Assembly (NCBI RefSeq): GCF_041053055.1
Contig: NZ_CP163443.1
Span: 5,625,001 to 5,689,000 of the forward strand
Source of the DNA: Streptomyces sp. R41
Lineage (GTDB): Bacteria > Actinomycetota > Actinomycetes > Streptomycetales > Streptomycetaceae
Direction: 5' to 3'
Length of the DNA: 64,000 bases
The notes under the pieces are model-generated. The model was not told the origin of the DNA, ran no database searches, and saw only the letters and a program-made list of their open reading frames with translations. This document shows, one piece after another, positions 8,383 to 18,151 of the stretch. Within the stretch, counting starts at the first letter, position 1; each line of letters starts with the position of its first letter. A program made the translations under genes and the position numbers.

Positions 8383-10344
8383 ATGGAGAAGCTGGGGGCG
8401 GGGGATCCGCAGCGGATCGGGGCGTATCGGCTGCTGGCGCGTCTCGGCGCCGGCGGGATGGGGCACGTGTATCTCGCCCGGTCCGACCGGGGACGCACCG
8501 TCGCGGTCAAGCTCGTACGCGACGAGCTCGCCGAACAGGAGGAGTTCCGGGCGCGCTTCCGGCAGGAGGTGCAGGCCGCGCGGCGGGTCGGCGGGTACTG
8601 GACGGCGCCCGTTCTGGACGCCGACACGGATGCCGAGATCCCGTGGGTGGCCACCGGTTACGTCGCCGGGCCCAGCCTGCAGGCCGTCGTCGGTCACGAC
8701 CACGGCGCGCTCCCCGAGCGCTCCGTCCGCATCCTCGCCGCCGGGCTGGCGCACGCGCTGAAGGACATCCACGCCGCGGGGCTGATCCACCGGGACCTCA
8801 AGCCGTCCAATGTGCTGGTCACCATCGACGGGCCGCGCGTCATCGACTTCGGCATCGCGCGCGCCCTGGAGACGGTGACCGACGGCGGCCTCACGCGCAC
8901 CGGCGCGCTCGTCGGCTCGCCCGGCTTCATGGCCCCGGAGCAGGTCCGCGGTGACCGCATCACGCCTGCGTGCGACGTCTTCTGCCTCGGCTCGGTCCTC
9001 GCGTACGCCGCCACCGGCGCCCTTCCCTTCGGGTCGACCAACAGCGGTGTGCACGCGATGATGTTCCGCATCGCGCAGGAGGAACCCGACCTGGAGGGCC
9101 TGCCCGAGGGCCTCGCCGACCTCGTGCGCGACTGTCTGCGCAAGGACCCCGCCGCCCGGCCCACCCTCGACCGGATCCTGGAGCGCACCGGCGCCGAGGA
9201 CACCGTCTCCGACGGGCGCACCCGCGACCCGTGGCTGCCGAGCGCGCTGGTCGCCCAACTCGGGCGGCATGCGGTGCAGTTGCTGGACACGGAGAACCCC
9301 GACGAGGCGTCGGGCGAGATGCCGGTGCCGAGTGCCCCGGCCCTGCCACCGGCGCCCCCGGCCCAGGCCCCGGACTTGTCCAAGCCCCCGTCCGCCCCGC
9401 CCGAGGCCTCCCCGGAACACGCCCCCGCCCCGGCCGAGGAGGGCGCCACCCCGCCCGCGCCCGGGCAGCCCGCTCCCCTCAACCACCTCCCCACGATGAT
9501 CGCGGGCGCCGGCCAGACACCTCCGCCGACCGCACCGCCCGCCACCCCGCACCCCGCGTACGGCTACCCCCAGCAGCACCCGCAGCCCACCGGCCCGGGC
9601 ACGCCCCACCCCGCGTACGGCTATCCCCAGCAGGGCTGGGGCCAGCAGCCGGGCCCGTACGGCTCGACACCCCCGTACGGCCCGGGCGTCGCCCCCAATC
9701 CGTACGGCCCAGGAGGCGCGACACCCCCGTACGGTCCCGGAGTCGCCCCCCACCAGCCCGAACCCTCGCGCAGAAGCAGCCGCTCCACCGCCGCCCTGAT
9801 CGTCGTGGCCCTGGTCGTCGCGCTCGGCGCGGGCGGCAGTGTGTACGCGTTGATGAAGGGCAGCGGGAGCGACGACGACAACAAGAACTCCGGGGTGTCG
9901 CCCGCGTCCAGCGCGCCCACGACACCCGGCCCGAGCACGTCGCAGCCGTCCCCGTCGTCCGGGTCGCCCAGCGCGTCGGCCTCCGAGGGCGGCACGATCC
10001 CGGAGGCCTTCCTCGGCACCTGGAACACCAGCATCGACAACGCGACAGGCCACAACACCCGCCGACTGACCATCCAGCAGGGCGAGGTGGGCGACACGGT
10101 GCTCTCGCTCACCGCGGACGGCCCGGCCGGCAGCGGCACCTACCACTGTGTCTTCCAGGCCAAGCTGGCCGAGGCCCCGGGCGCCGACGGGCCCCTGGAG
10201 ATCGGCCCCTCCGAAGTCACCGTGGGCCCGGCCTCCTCCTGTTCGCCGGGCGCCGCCTCCGAGGTCACCCTCCTCTCGGACGGCAGCCTGCGCCGCGTGA
10301 ACAAGGATTCGGGCGAGGCGCTGACGTACACGAAGGGCGGCTGA
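8383..10344 (+). CDS. Membrane-anchored Ser/Thr protein kinase (PknB-like)
   Basis: 653 aa from ATG 8383 (GGGGGAAGG upstream). The kinase domain spans ~10-270 with glycine loop LGAGGMGHVYLAR, VAVKLV lysine, catalytic HRDLKPSNVLV, DFGIAR and the MAPEQ activation-segment end. A long Pro/Gln/Tyr-rich linker with HPAYGYPQQ-type and PPYGPGVAP-type repeats follows (~310-460), then a single TM (ALIVVALVVALGAGGSVYAL). A Ser/Thr/Pro-rich stalk leads to a C-terminal extracellular ~130-residue domain (GTWNTSIDNATGHNTRRLTI). There are no PASTA repeats, so the sensor domain differs from PknB. It is monocistronic. Confidence 0.92.
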   Translation: MEKLGAGDPQRIGAYRLLARLGAGGMGHVYLARSDRGRTVAVKLVRDELAEQEEFRARFRQEVQAARRVGGYWTAPVLDADTDAEIPWVATGYVAGPSLQAVVGHDHGALPERSVRILAAGLAHALKDIHAAGLIHRDLKPSNVLVTIDGPRVIDFGIARALETVTDGGLTRTGALVGSPGFMAPEQVRGDRITPACDVFCLGSVLAYAATGALPFGSTNSGVHAMMFRIAQEEPDLEGLPEGLADLVRDCLRKDPAARPTLDRILERTGAEDTVSDGRTRDPWLPSALVAQLGRHAVQLLDTENPDEASGEMPVPSAPALPPAPPAQAPDLSKPPSAPPEASPEHAPAPAEEGATPPAPGQPAPLNHLPTMIAGAGQTPPPTAPPATPHPAYGYPQQHPQPTGPGTPHPAYGYPQQGWGQQPGPYGSTPPYGPGVAPNPYGPGGATPPYGPGVAPHQPEPSRRSSRSTAALIVVALVVALGAGGSVYALMKGSGSDDDNKNSGVSPASSAPTTPGPSTSQPSPSSGSPSASASEGGTIPEAFLGTWNTSIDNATGHNTRRLTIQQGEVGDTVLSLTADGPAGSGTYHCVFQAKLAEAPGADGPLEIGPSEVTVGPASSCSPGAASEVTLLSDGSLRRVNKDSGEALTYTKGG

Positions 10345-10483
10345 TGAGGGATCAGTTGCATGGGCCAACTGGCCTGCAATGAAAGGCCGTTGAAACGCTG
10401 GTGAAGTTCACCTCCCGTATGTCGGATGTTTCCGGCCCGAGTCGTACCGTGACCGCACGGTGAGGCTCGGGGGAGTGGCTCAA

Positions 10484-12016
10484 GTGGAGTGGCTGAGCGC
10501 AGAGAACGTCGTGGCCGTGGCGACCGCCGTCGTGGGCGTCGTGGCCTCCGCGGGGATGGTCTGGTACGAGCGCCGGGTGCCGCGGCGCAAGAGGATCGGG
10601 TACCGCGTCCAGATGGACAACCCGATCGGCGAGAACGTGAGCTCGGGGCGGGCGAACGTGCGGCTCGGCTGGTTCGACGAGGCGCCGGGCATGGCGGACG
10701 CCACCTTCGTCCTGCTACGGGTCGAGAACGACGGTTCGCAGAGCATCGCCGACAACGACTACACGGGCCGCGAACTCCACGGCCTGACAGCGGTGTTCGC
10801 CGACCGTACGATCCGCGGTGTGTCGGTGACCCAGCCGCCCGGTACCGACCACCTCATGGACCACTTCACCCCGTCCGCGGGCCTCGGCTACGACGGCGGC
10901 ACCCTGCGCATCCCGCGCGTCCCGCTCAACCGCGGCGAGCACTTCAAGCTGCTCGTGCTGCTGTCGGGCGGCCATGTGGGCAGCGAGGTGCGGCTCATCG
11001 GCGGCATCCGGGACGGCGAGGTCAGCCCCAACCGCAGTACGACACCGGACGATCAGCCGCCGCTGTTCAGCCGCGCGGCCCGGCTGATCACGGTGATGCT
11101 GACCGTGTGCGTCGTCACGCTCGCGCTGATCGTCGTGCTGCGCGACGACACCCCGCCCCCGGTCGGCTGCGAGAAGGGCACGCTGGCGGTCACCGGCTCG
11201 ACGGCCTTCGAGCCCGTGATGCGCGAGCTGGCCAATAAGTACGAGAAGGACTGCGAGGGCGCCACCATCGCCGTGGATCCGCACGGCAGCACCGCCGGGG
11301 TGCGCGAACTCGACGCCGCCGGGGCGAAGTCGAAGAACGGCTCGCCGGCCGTCGTCGCCCTCTCCGACGGCCCCAAGCCGAGCGGTCTGGACCGGCTGCG
11401 CGAGAACCGGATCGCCGTCTCGGTCTTCGCGCTCGTCGTCAACGACGACATCCCGGTGAAGAACCTCTCGCTCGTCGACGTACGCCGTCTCTACCGCGGT
11501 GAGATCAAGAACTGGAAGCAACTCGGCGGCCCCGACCGGCCCGTCGTCCTCGTCAGCCGGGACGCCAACTCCGGCACGCGACAAGTCTTCCAGCGGCGGG
11601 TGCTGGGGCGCGGCGAGATCGCCAACTCCTCACTGGACTGCGTCCACAAGGACGACCCCACGGCCCCCGTCGTGCGCTGCGAACTCGACTCCACCGACCA
11701 GGTGTTGAACACGGTCGCCAAGCTTCCCGGCGCGATCGGCTACAGCGAACTCAACAGCGCCACCGCTCACGAGGGTCTGCGGAAGCTCAACCTCGACGGC
11801 CACACCCCGTCCGTCGAGGACCTGGAGCACGGCACCTCCGACTACCCGTACCGCGAGATCGAGTACGCCTACACCTACGGCCAGCCGCCCGCCGACTCCC
11901 TCGCCTCCAGCTTCCTCTCCTACATCAGCCGGGGCAGCGGCCAGGACGTGATCCGCACGCACGGACATCTGCCGTGCGGGACGCCGGTGGGGTTGAAGAT
12001 CTGCGGCGACGGGTGA
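10484..12016 (+). CDS. Membrane protein with PstS-like phosphate/anion-binding domain
   Basis: The GTG at 10484 has GGGGGAG eight bases upstream and gives 510 aa; GTG at 10460 is an alternative. It has an N-terminal TM (VVAVATAVVGVVASAGMVWY), a soluble beta-rich region (~45-195), a second TM (LITVMLTVCVVTLALIVVL), then a PBP type 2 domain of the PstS kind (~235-510): LAVTGSTAFEPVM, a GSTAGV anion loop, and SRDANSGTRQVF, which is characteristic of phosphate-binding proteins. No Pst transporter genes adjoin, so it may sense rather than transport. The binding domain appears tethered outside. Confidence 0.8.
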   Translation: MEWLSAENVVAVATAVVGVVASAGMVWYERRVPRRKRIGYRVQMDNPIGENVSSGRANVRLGWFDEAPGMADATFVLLRVENDGSQSIADNDYTGRELHGLTAVFADRTIRGVSVTQPPGTDHLMDHFTPSAGLGYDGGTLRIPRVPLNRGEHFKLLVLLSGGHVGSEVRLIGGIRDGEVSPNRSTTPDDQPPLFSRAARLITVMLTVCVVTLALIVVLRDDTPPPVGCEKGTLAVTGSTAFEPVMRELANKYEKDCEGATIAVDPHGSTAGVRELDAAGAKSKNGSPAVVALSDGPKPSGLDRLRENRIAVSVFALVVNDDIPVKNLSLVDVRRLYRGEIKNWKQLGGPDRPVVLVSRDANSGTRQVFQRRVLGRGEIANSSLDCVHKDDPTAPVVRCELDSTDQVLNTVAKLPGAIGYSELNSATAHEGLRKLNLDGHTPSVEDLEHGTSDYPYREIEYAYTYGQPPADSLASSFLSYISRGSGQDVIRTHGHLPCGTPVGLKICGDG

Positions 12017-12165
12017 CGTTCACCGTTCGACCCCGGTGTTCCGGTACTCCGGGGGAAGCAGGGGAGGTGCCTCCTTCTGCGGGACGCCGACGGGCAGTTG
12101 CGCGACCACTCTGGAATGGAATCCGGGCCGAACGAGATCCGGACGACTTCCGAGGGAGGCGCACG

Positions 12166-13095
12166 ATGATCCTGGTGACCGGAGCGACGGGGCATGTGGG
12201 CGGCGAGCTGGTACGACAGCTGGCCGAGGCCGGACAGCCGGTGCGCGCGATGACGCGCCGGCCCGCGCAGGCGCGGTTCTCCACCGGGGTGGAGGGGCGG
12301 GTGGAGACGGTGTACGGCGACGCGAACGACCCGGCGAGCCTGGACCAGGCGTTCGCGGGCGTGCGCGGCGCCTTCCTGATGTCGTCCCAGGCGGTGGGAT
12401 CGGCCCCGGGCCCGACGCACGACACGGCCCTCGCGGAAGCGGCTGCCCGCGCGGGTGTGGAGCGGTTGGTGAAGCTGTCGGTACTGAACGGAGGGGCCGC
12501 AGGGGCTGCGGGAGCTGGAAGGGCCGGAGGGGACGCGGGGGACGGTGCGGATGTCATCGCCCGCTGGCACGCCACGGCGGAAAGGGCGGTGACCTCTCCC
12601 GCCAAGGGGTGGGCTTGGACTCTGCTGCGCCCGGGCCGTTTCATGTCGAACGCGCTCCAGTGGGCGCCGGCGATCCGCGGGGCCGACGAGGTCCCCATCC
12701 CGTTCGCCGACCGGCCGGCGGCGAGCATCGACCCGGCGGACATCGCGGCGGTGGCGTGCGCGGCGCTGACCGCGCGGGGTGATGAACACGCGGGCGCCGC
12801 CTACGAGTTGTCGGGCCCACGATCCCTGACCCCGACGGAGGAACTGACGATCCTCGCGGACGTCCTGAGCCGCCCCCTGCGCGTACGCGAAGTCCCCGCC
12901 GAAGCGACCCGCACCGCCATGACCCGCTACGGATTCCCGCCGGAGGTGGTGGAAGCGATCATGAACCGCACCCTCCACGACGACCGGGGCACCGAGGTCC
13001 TCCCCACGGTGCAGAAACTCCTGGACCGCCCGGCCCGCACATTCGCCCAGTGGGCGAGGGCGCACGCGGGGGCATTCAGCCCGTCCGGCGCTTGA
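12166..13095 (+). CDS. NmrA-like NAD(P)-binding SDR protein
   Basis: 309 aa; ATG with GAGGGAGG upstream. The N-terminal Rossmann motif VTGATGHVGGEL and RRPAQARF with VYGDANDPASL place it among atypical short-chain dehydrogenases of the NmrA/QOR2 type, which bind NAD(P)H as redox sensors or reduce quinones. There is a Gly/Ala insertion (~117-130) before the DVIARWHATAERAV helix. The catalytic YxxxK is not obvious. It stands alone between two convergent or tandem units, and the function beyond nucleotide binding is inferred. Confidence 0.82.
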   Translation: MILVTGATGHVGGELVRQLAEAGQPVRAMTRRPAQARFSTGVEGRVETVYGDANDPASLDQAFAGVRGAFLMSSQAVGSAPGPTHDTALAEAAARAGVERLVKLSVLNGGAAGAAGAGRAGGDAGDGADVIARWHATAERAVTSPAKGWAWTLLRPGRFMSNALQWAPAIRGADEVPIPFADRPAASIDPADIAAVACAALTARGDEHAGAAYELSGPRSLTPTEELTILADVLSRPLRVREVPAEATRTAMTRYGFPPEVVEAIMNRTLHDDRGTEVLPTVQKLLDRPARTFAQWARAHAGAFSPSGA

Positions 13096-13190
13096 TCTTT
13101 CAGCCCGTCCGCCGTCCGAGGGTGAGGCCGTCAAGGCCGAAGAGGGGGTCTGGGGGCGGCAGCCCAAGGCACGGGGCGGAGGGGGCGAGA
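13094..13190. repeat. Dispersed GC-rich intergenic repeat
   Basis: The sequence contains AGGCCGAAGAGGGGGTCTGG followed by GGGCGGCAGCCC. It is strongly similar to 29276-29390 and related to 5500-5640. It fills the gap between two convergent genes. Confidence 0.6.
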
Positions 13191-13198
13191 GCCTGCTT

Positions 13199-13939
13199 CT
13201 ACCGAGGCTCCGGCGGCCGCTGCCGAGGCATGTTCGGCCGGTTCCCCGGAGGCAACGGCAGCCGCCCGGTCGGGGTGCCCTCAGGGCGGGGTGAACCGGC
13301 CAGGGAGGACTGAATACCCAGCGGCGCCGACCCCGTCCGGAACTCCACCATCCAGTCCGCGGTCTCGGCGCGCACCAACTCCGTCACATCCTCGGAGAAC
13401 CGTCGCAACACCCCCAGACACCGTTCCGCGGCCTCACTGGCCGTCCCGTCCGTCGGCCCCAGCACCTCCCGCACACACTCGGACGCCCAGTCGAACTGCA
13501 GCACCTGCAGCCGCCGCTGCACGGCCTGTGCCGTGGCCACGTCCCTTATCCACCCCGAGGTCACCCCGAAGAACCGGTCCCCGGCGACGCACGCGACCCC
13601 GAGCAGCAACGCCAGATACCCCCAGGGGGCGACCCCGCCCACCACCCCGGTGAGGTCGAGCAGCGGCAGCGCCGCCCCGGCCACGGCCCCGGCCGCGGCC
13701 CCGCACCGCAGCACCCGCGCCCCCCACCGCTTCCACACCCGGTCCGCGAGATACCAGGAAGCCGTGTCGAGCGCCCCCCGCTCCACCCACCGGTACAGCT
13801 CGTGGAGCCGCTCGGCGGGCTCCCCCCAGTCCCCGAGCGGAAACGGCCGGCCCGTCAGGTCGCCCGGCCGCAGCTCCGCCGCACCGTCGCTCCGCCCGTC
13901 CTGGGGCGGCCCCTCGGGCTGCATCTCCGGCTGACTCAC
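13199..13939 (-). CDS. Two-TM SLATT-type membrane protein
   Basis: 246 aa from a GTG start with AGGGAG seven bases upstream. An N-terminal soluble segment leads to a helix (WGEPAERLHELYRWVERGALDTASWYLADRVWKRW, split here), two closely spaced TM helices (RCGAAAGAVAGAALPLLDL and GYLALLLGVACVAGDRFFG), then a cytosolic helical tail and a Pro/Arg-rich end. The Y-wx(n)-2TM-alpha-helical layout is that of SLATT domains, known from nucleotide-signal conflict systems, but close relatives sit beside recR as housekeeping genes. It is divergent from ybaB-recR. Family call moderate. Confidence 0.65.
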   Translation of the reverse strand: MSQPEMQPEGPPQDGRSDGAAELRPGDLTGRPFPLGDWGEPAERLHELYRWVERGALDTASWYLADRVWKRWGARVLRCGAAAGAVAGAALPLLDLTGVVGGVAPWGYLALLLGVACVAGDRFFGVTSGWIRDVATAQAVQRRLQVLQFDWASECVREVLGPTDGTASEAAERCLGVLRRFSEDVTELVRAETADWMVEFRTGSAPLGIQSSLAGSPRPEGTPTGRLPLPPGNRPNMPRQRPPEPR

Positions 13940-14217
13940 CCGGCACTCCCTACTGACGACGGTGATGACGCTGCACTGACGACGCTGCGTGACGCATCGT
14001 GACGTGTGGTGCCAAAGCGCCGCACCCTTCCTACCGCCCAATGGGTGGCGATGACCCGGGTTTCACCGCTTTTCCGCCCGGAAGAGGGCCTTGATCAGGT
14101 ATAGGAATCCAGATTGGCTCACTCGAAAGAGTGCTGGAGCGATCGCCCACCGAAGCACGTAGGCTCGTGCCAGGCGGGAAAACCCTGCCGGAAAGCCGTA
14201 CGAACCAGGAGCTGATC

Positions 14218-14562
14218 GTGATTCCCGGTGGTGGCCAGCCCAATATGCAGCAGCTGCTCCAGCAGGCCCAGAAGATGCAACAGGACCTTGCGAACGCGCA
14301 GGAGGAGCTGGCGCGCACGGAGGTCGACGGCCAAGCGGGCGGCGGCCTGGTGAAGGCGACCGTGACGGGCTCCGGAGAGCTCCGCGCCCTGGTGATCGAC
14401 CCGAAGGCGGTCGACCCCGAGGACACGGAAACCCTCGCCGATCTGATCGTCGCGGCCGTCCAGGCGGCCAACGAGAACGCGCAGGCGCTCCAGCAGCAGA
14501 AGCTCGGCCCGCTCACCCAGGGCCTCGGCGGCGGCAGCGGTATCCCCGGCCTGCCTTTCTAA
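14218..14562 (+). CDS. YbaB/EbfC family nucleoid-associated protein
   Basis: 114 aa from GTG 14218 (CAGGAG upstream). The long N-terminal coiled helix ([22 protein letters not shown]), the beta strands around [15 protein letters not shown] and the [16 protein letters not shown] helix are the YbaB/EbfC fold, a dimeric DNA-binding tweezer. It is first of the ybaB-recR-DUF5063 operon, the usual pairing of these genes. An upstream in-frame extension to 14131 is unlikely because the family begins at this point. Confidence 0.93.
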   Translation: MIPGGGQPNMQQLLQQAQKMQQDLANAQEELARTEVDGQAGGGLVKATVTGSGELRALVIDPKAVDPEDTETLADLIVAAVQAANENAQALQQQKLGPLTQGLGGGSGIPGLPF

Positions 14563-14643
14563 GACAGGCAGCGGCCAACTACCGTACGCACCAGGACGAC
14601 AGACAAGACGAAGCAGGATCCAGGAACCAGGAAAGGCAATCCG

Positions 14644-15243
14644 TTGTACGAAGGCGTGGTCCAGGACCTCATCGACGAACTGGGGCGGCTGCCCGGCGTC
14701 GGTCCCAAGAGCGCGCAGCGGATCGCCTTCCACATCCTGCAGGCCGAGCCGACGGACGTCCGCCGTCTCGCACAGGCCCTCATGGAGGTCAAGGCGAAGG
14801 TCCGCTTCTGCGCGACCTGCGGCAATATCGCGCAGGAGGAGCTGTGCAACATCTGCCGCGACCCGCGCCGCGACCTGTCGGTGATCTGTGTGGTGGAGGA
14901 GCCGAAGGACGTGGTGGCGATCGAGCGCACCCGCGAGTTCCGAGGCAAGTACCACGTGCTGGGCGGAGCGATCAGCCCCATCGAGGGCGTGGGTCCGGAC
15001 GACCTCCGGATAAGGGAACTCCTCGCGCGCCTGGCCGACGGCACGGTCACGGAACTGATCCTCGCCACGGACCCGAACCTGGAAGGCGAGGCCACGGCCA
15101 CGTACCTCGCCCGCATGATCAAGCCCATGGGCCTCAAGGTCACCCGCCTGGCCAGCGGCCTCCCTGTGGGCGGCGACCTGGAATACGCGGACGAGGTCAC
15201 GCTCGGCCGCGCCTTCGAGGGGAGACGACTTCTAGATGTCTGA
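14644..15243 (+). CDS. recR: Recombination mediator RecR
   Basis: 199 aa of full family length, read from TTG 14644 behind AGGAAAGG. It has the helix-hairpin-helix [20 protein letters not shown], the C4 zinc finger [21 protein letters not shown] (residues split by family spacing C-x2-C...C-x2-C), and a TOPRIM domain with [10 protein letters not shown] and [13 protein letters not shown]. It loads RecA with RecF/RecO at gaps. Its last bases overlap the next gene by 8 nt. Confidence 0.97.
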   Translation: MYEGVVQDLIDELGRLPGVGPKSAQRIAFHILQAEPTDVRRLAQALMEVKAKVRFCATCGNIAQEELCNICRDPRRDLSVICVVEEPKDVVAIERTREFRGKYHVLGGAISPIEGVGPDDLRIRELLARLADGTVTELILATDPNLEGEATATYLARMIKPMGLKVTRLASGLPVGGDLEYADEVTLGRAFEGRRLLDV

Positions 15244-15895
15244 CGCCACGCTGCACGCGACCAGCCAGGACCCCGACGACTTCGTGGTCCAGATCGCGGA
15301 CCAGGTAGAGAGCTTCCTGGTCGCCGTCACCGAGGTGGCCAAGGGCGACGAGCCGGACTCGGCCGTGCCCTTCCTCCTCCTGGAGGTCTCCCAACTCCTC
15401 CTGGCCGGCGGCCGTCTCGGCGCGCACGAGGACATCGTCCCCGACGAGCGCTACGAGCCCGACCTGGGCCCCGAGCCGGACGTCGACGAACTCCGCGAGC
15501 GCCTGGCGGTGATGCTGGAACCGATCGACGTGTACTCGGAGGTCTTCGACCCCTACGAGCCGCGCAAGGCCCCGGTGCCCGCCCGTATCTCCGACGACCT
15601 GGCCGACGTCATCACCGACCTCCGCCACGGCATGGCCCACTACCGCGCGGGCCGCACCACGGAAGCCCTGTGGTGGTGGCAGTTCTCCTACTTCTCCAAC
15701 TGGGGCTCCACCGCCTCCGCGGCCCTGCGCGCCCTGCAGTCCGTGGTGGCTCACGTGCGGCTGAACCAGCCCCTGGAGGAGCTCGACGGTCTCGACACCG
15801 ACCAGGACCTCGGCGAGGACGCCCTCGCGGAGGAGGCGGGCAAGGTCATGGCGGAGGAGATCGCGGGGCCGCTGGGCTTGCGCACGGTCAAGTAA
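15236..15895 (+). CDS. DUF5063 domain protein
   Basis: 219 aa starting inside the recR stop region (ATG 15236), so it is translationally coupled. It is an acidic, soluble, helical protein with the characteristic [22 protein letters not shown] segment near residue 145 and [21 protein letters not shown] at the end. It is constantly linked to recR in actinomycetes; a role in recombination or nucleoid function is guilt by association only. Confidence 0.85.
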   Translation: MSDATLHATSQDPDDFVVQIADQVESFLVAVTEVAKGDEPDSAVPFLLLEVSQLLLAGGRLGAHEDIVPDERYEPDLGPEPDVDELRERLAVMLEPIDVYSEVFDPYEPRKAPVPARISDDLADVITDLRHGMAHYRAGRTTEALWWWQFSYFSNWGSTASAALRALQSVVAHVRLNQPLEELDGLDTDQDLGEDALAEEAGKVMAEEIAGPLGLRTVK

Positions 15896-15911
15896 CTCCC
15901 TTCCGCCGCCT

Positions 15912-16658
15912 TCATCTCCCCGTACGCTGCGGCCAAGTGGCGATGCCACCGCTGATGCCCGCGCCGAGCAGGACGAGCGCGAGGGTCAGTGCGGCCCAGT
16001 GGTGGGTCGCCAGGTCGAGGAACCCTTGGTCCAGGGCGCCCTGGGCCTGGGCCTGGTCCGGATGTGCGGGGTCGTAGACGACCGTCGTCGCCACCCGGCC
16101 CTCGGGGTCCCGGGGACCGTGCGGGACGTAGAGGGAGCCGTCGATCGCCTCTTCGGGTTCGGTGACGGGCTGACCGGCGGTGTCCGTGAAGTCGAGCCAC
16201 ACCGAGGACGTGTCGCAGCTCGTCCCGCGCCCTCCGAAGGAGCAGGCGGTGGCCAGGGTCGCATGAGCCGACGTATGCCGCCCGTGGTCACGCAGTGCGG
16301 CCAACTCCGCGTCGCCGTGCTGGAGTTGGAGAATCTGGCCGGCCAGGAGCAGACCCCCGATCAGCGCAACCGTCACCGCGGCCGCCGCCGGCCACCATCG
16401 GCGCGCCGGACCGTCCACGTTCTGCACCGGAATCCTCCCCGCGAGCGTTGATCTGGCTGGCACCGTAGTCGTCGATGTCTCCGGCCCCACGTCGGGGTTG
16501 CTCCGAAGGGGCCCCGGGCGCGCGGCAATCAGCGTGTGTGCGGGACGTCCAAGGCCGGTCGGGGCGGCGGCCGTGACCGGGACACGGCGGGATGGGCGCG
16601 GAATGCCCGGCCGCCCGACGGGGCGGTGCGGCCTCTGCCGTACGGCGCGGATGACCAA
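15912..16658 (-). CDS. Two-TM DUF3592-like membrane protein
   Basis: The longest frame is 248 aa, but the first ~55 residues are Pro/Arg-rich and the real start is probably the internal GTG near 16492 (VGPETSTTTV) or later. TM1 (WWPAAAAVTVALIGGLLLAGQI) and TM2 (WAALTLALVLLGAGISGG) flank an extracytoplasmic ~85-residue domain. That domain has CSFGGRGTSCDTSS, VWLDFTDTAGQPV and VVYDPAHPDQAQ, the pattern of DUF3592-type proteins. It converges with the recR operon, and function is unknown. Confidence 0.65.
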   Translation of the reverse strand: MVIRAVRQRPHRPVGRPGIPRPSRRVPVTAAAPTGLGRPAHTLIAARPGPLRSNPDVGPETSTTTVPARSTLAGRIPVQNVDGPARRWWPAAAAVTVALIGGLLLAGQILQLQHGDAELAALRDHGRHTSAHATLATACSFGGRGTSCDTSSVWLDFTDTAGQPVTEPEEAIDGSLYVPHGPRDPEGRVATTVVYDPAHPDQAQAQGALDQGFLDLATHHWAALTLALVLLGAGISGGIATWPQRTGR

Positions 16659-16695
16659 GCGCCGAGGATGCGCGGGGCAGCCTTCGCCGCCGCCC

Positions 16696-17415
16696 TCACA
16701 ACCCCCACAGCCCTTTCCCCAGCGTCGTGACCCCGCCGGTCAGCGCCAGCAGCAGCACCAGCAGGCGGGCCCCCTTCTCGGGTACGCGCTGTGCGAGCGC
16801 CCTGCCGACCAGGGCTCCCGCCGCCATCCCCGCCACCGCCAGTGCCCAGACCGGCCCGTCGAGGTGGGGCACCCCGTTCGCGGCCACCGAGAACGCGTTC
16901 ACCACCACCCCGTAGAACTGTGCGTTCGGCACGAACTCCCGTACGGTCCAACCGGCGTTGACGGCGTACAGGGAAACCGGCGGGCCGCCGACCCCCGCCG
17001 CGGAGTTCATGAACCCGCCCGCCGCCCCCGCGGCCACCGCGCCCTTGGTCCCGCGCAGGGCGGGCACCCGCGCGCCCCGCATGACCAGCGCCACGGCGAC
17101 GGTCACGAGCGCGCCCATGAACACCAGCAGCACGGGCTCCGGCAATCGCCGGGCCAGCCAGGCACCCGCCGGAACCGTGCACGCCGCCGCCACGCACAGC
17201 GGCACCATCGCGCGCGGCCGTACCCTCCGCCACCCGCCCGCGAGCCCCACGACACTGATCGCTCCGGCGGCGCAGTTGGCGAGGACGACCCCTTCGGCCG
17301 GGCCGAGCAACAGCACGAGCGCGGGCACCGCGACGAGCGCGAAGCCCATTCCGGTGAGCCACTGCACGCAGGACCCCACCAGCACGATGACACCCAGCAG
17401 CAACTCACCTGTCAT
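16696..17415 (-). CDS. TauE/SafE family sulfite/anion exporter
   Basis: 239 aa, ATG 17415. Eight or so TM helices are visible and the family signature lies near the N-terminus (GSCVQWLTGMGFALVAVPAL). The repeated half carries GAAGGFMNSAAGVGGPPVSLYAV, the second copy of the TauE glycine/proline motif. These proteins move small organosulfur or carboxylate anions across the membrane. It is slightly shorter than the usual 250-270. The substrate is not readable and no sulfur genes adjoin. Confidence 0.9.
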   Translation of the reverse strand: MTGELLLGVIVLVGSCVQWLTGMGFALVAVPALVLLLGPAEGVVLANCAAGAISVVGLAGGWRRVRPRAMVPLCVAAACTVPAGAWLARRLPEPVLLVFMGALVTVAVALVMRGARVPALRGTKGAVAAGAAGGFMNSAAGVGGPPVSLYAVNAGWTVREFVPNAQFYGVVVNAFSVAANGVPHLDGPVWALAVAGMAAGALVGRALAQRVPEKGARLLVLLLALTGGVTTLGKGLWGL

Positions 17416-17641
17416 GGAAGGCCTTTGCCCCCGCCGGAACCCCCGCACGCGACCCGGCTCATGCGTAACCCCCCGCTCACCCGACGTGAGTTGGCCGGGT
17501 CTTGGATCAGCCCTGCACGTCTCCTGAACAGCCCCTAACCAGCGCAACGCGAGGCTGGAGTCACTCCCACCGCAGAGCAAAGCAGGCCGCCGCGGAGCCT
17601 CGTGGACGGGAGCAATCCACCCCCACCGCACTGGAGTTGCC

Positions 17642-18151
17642 ATGCAGCGTCAGCCCCGCAGCCGCACCCGAGCCGCGATACTCACCGCCTCCGCCCTCGC
17701 CGTCGCGACCACCGTGGGCGTCGGAATCACCTCGGCCAGTGCGGAGCCCAAGTCCACCAAGCCCACCAAGGCGCAGATCGCCGCTCTCTTCGACGGCTGG
17801 AACGACGCCCTTGCCACCGGCGACGCCGAGAAGGTCGCGGACCGGTACGCGAGCGACGCCGTTCTCCTGCCCACCGCCTCGCCCAAGATCCGCACCACGC
17901 ACGGCGAGATCGTCGACTACTTCGAGCACTTCCTGCTGAACAAGCCGCGGGGCAAGAAGATCAGGACCGTCGTCAACGTCCTCGACAAGAACTCCGCGAT
18001 CGACGCCGGTCTGTACGCATTCACGCTGACCGACCCGAAGACGGGGGAGAAGCGTCAGGTCGAGGCCCGTTACTCGTACGAGTACGAGAAGCGCGACGGC
18101 GAGTGGCTGATCGTCAACCACCACTCCTCTGTGCTGCCGAGCGAAGGCTGA
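17642..18151 (+). CDS. Secreted SnoaL/DUF4440-like (SgcJ/EcaC) protein
   Basis: 169 aa with a Sec signal peptide (RSRTRAAILTASALAVATTVG, cleavage near ASAEP). The mature domain is a cone-shaped NTF2-like fold: IAALFDGWNDALATGDAEKVADRYASDAVLLPT, then EIVDYFEHFL and YSYEYEKRDGEWLIVNHHSS. The ATG has TGGAG upstream. Its 3' end overlaps the opposing histidine-kinase gene by 38 bp. Secretion is unusual for the family; the ligand is unknown. Confidence 0.85.
   Translation: MQRQPRSRTRAAILTASALAVATTVGVGITSASAEPKSTKPTKAQIAALFDGWNDALATGDAEKVADRYASDAVLLPTASPKIRTTHGEIVDYFEHFLLNKPRGKKIRTVVNVLDKNSAIDAGLYAFTLTDPKTGEKRQVEARYSYEYEKRDGEWLIVNHHSSVLPSEG

Noticed and set aside
16498..17538. Plus-strand frame opposite TauE/SafE
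   Set aside because: Low-complexity Pro/Arg shadow of a clearly recognised membrane transporter gene.
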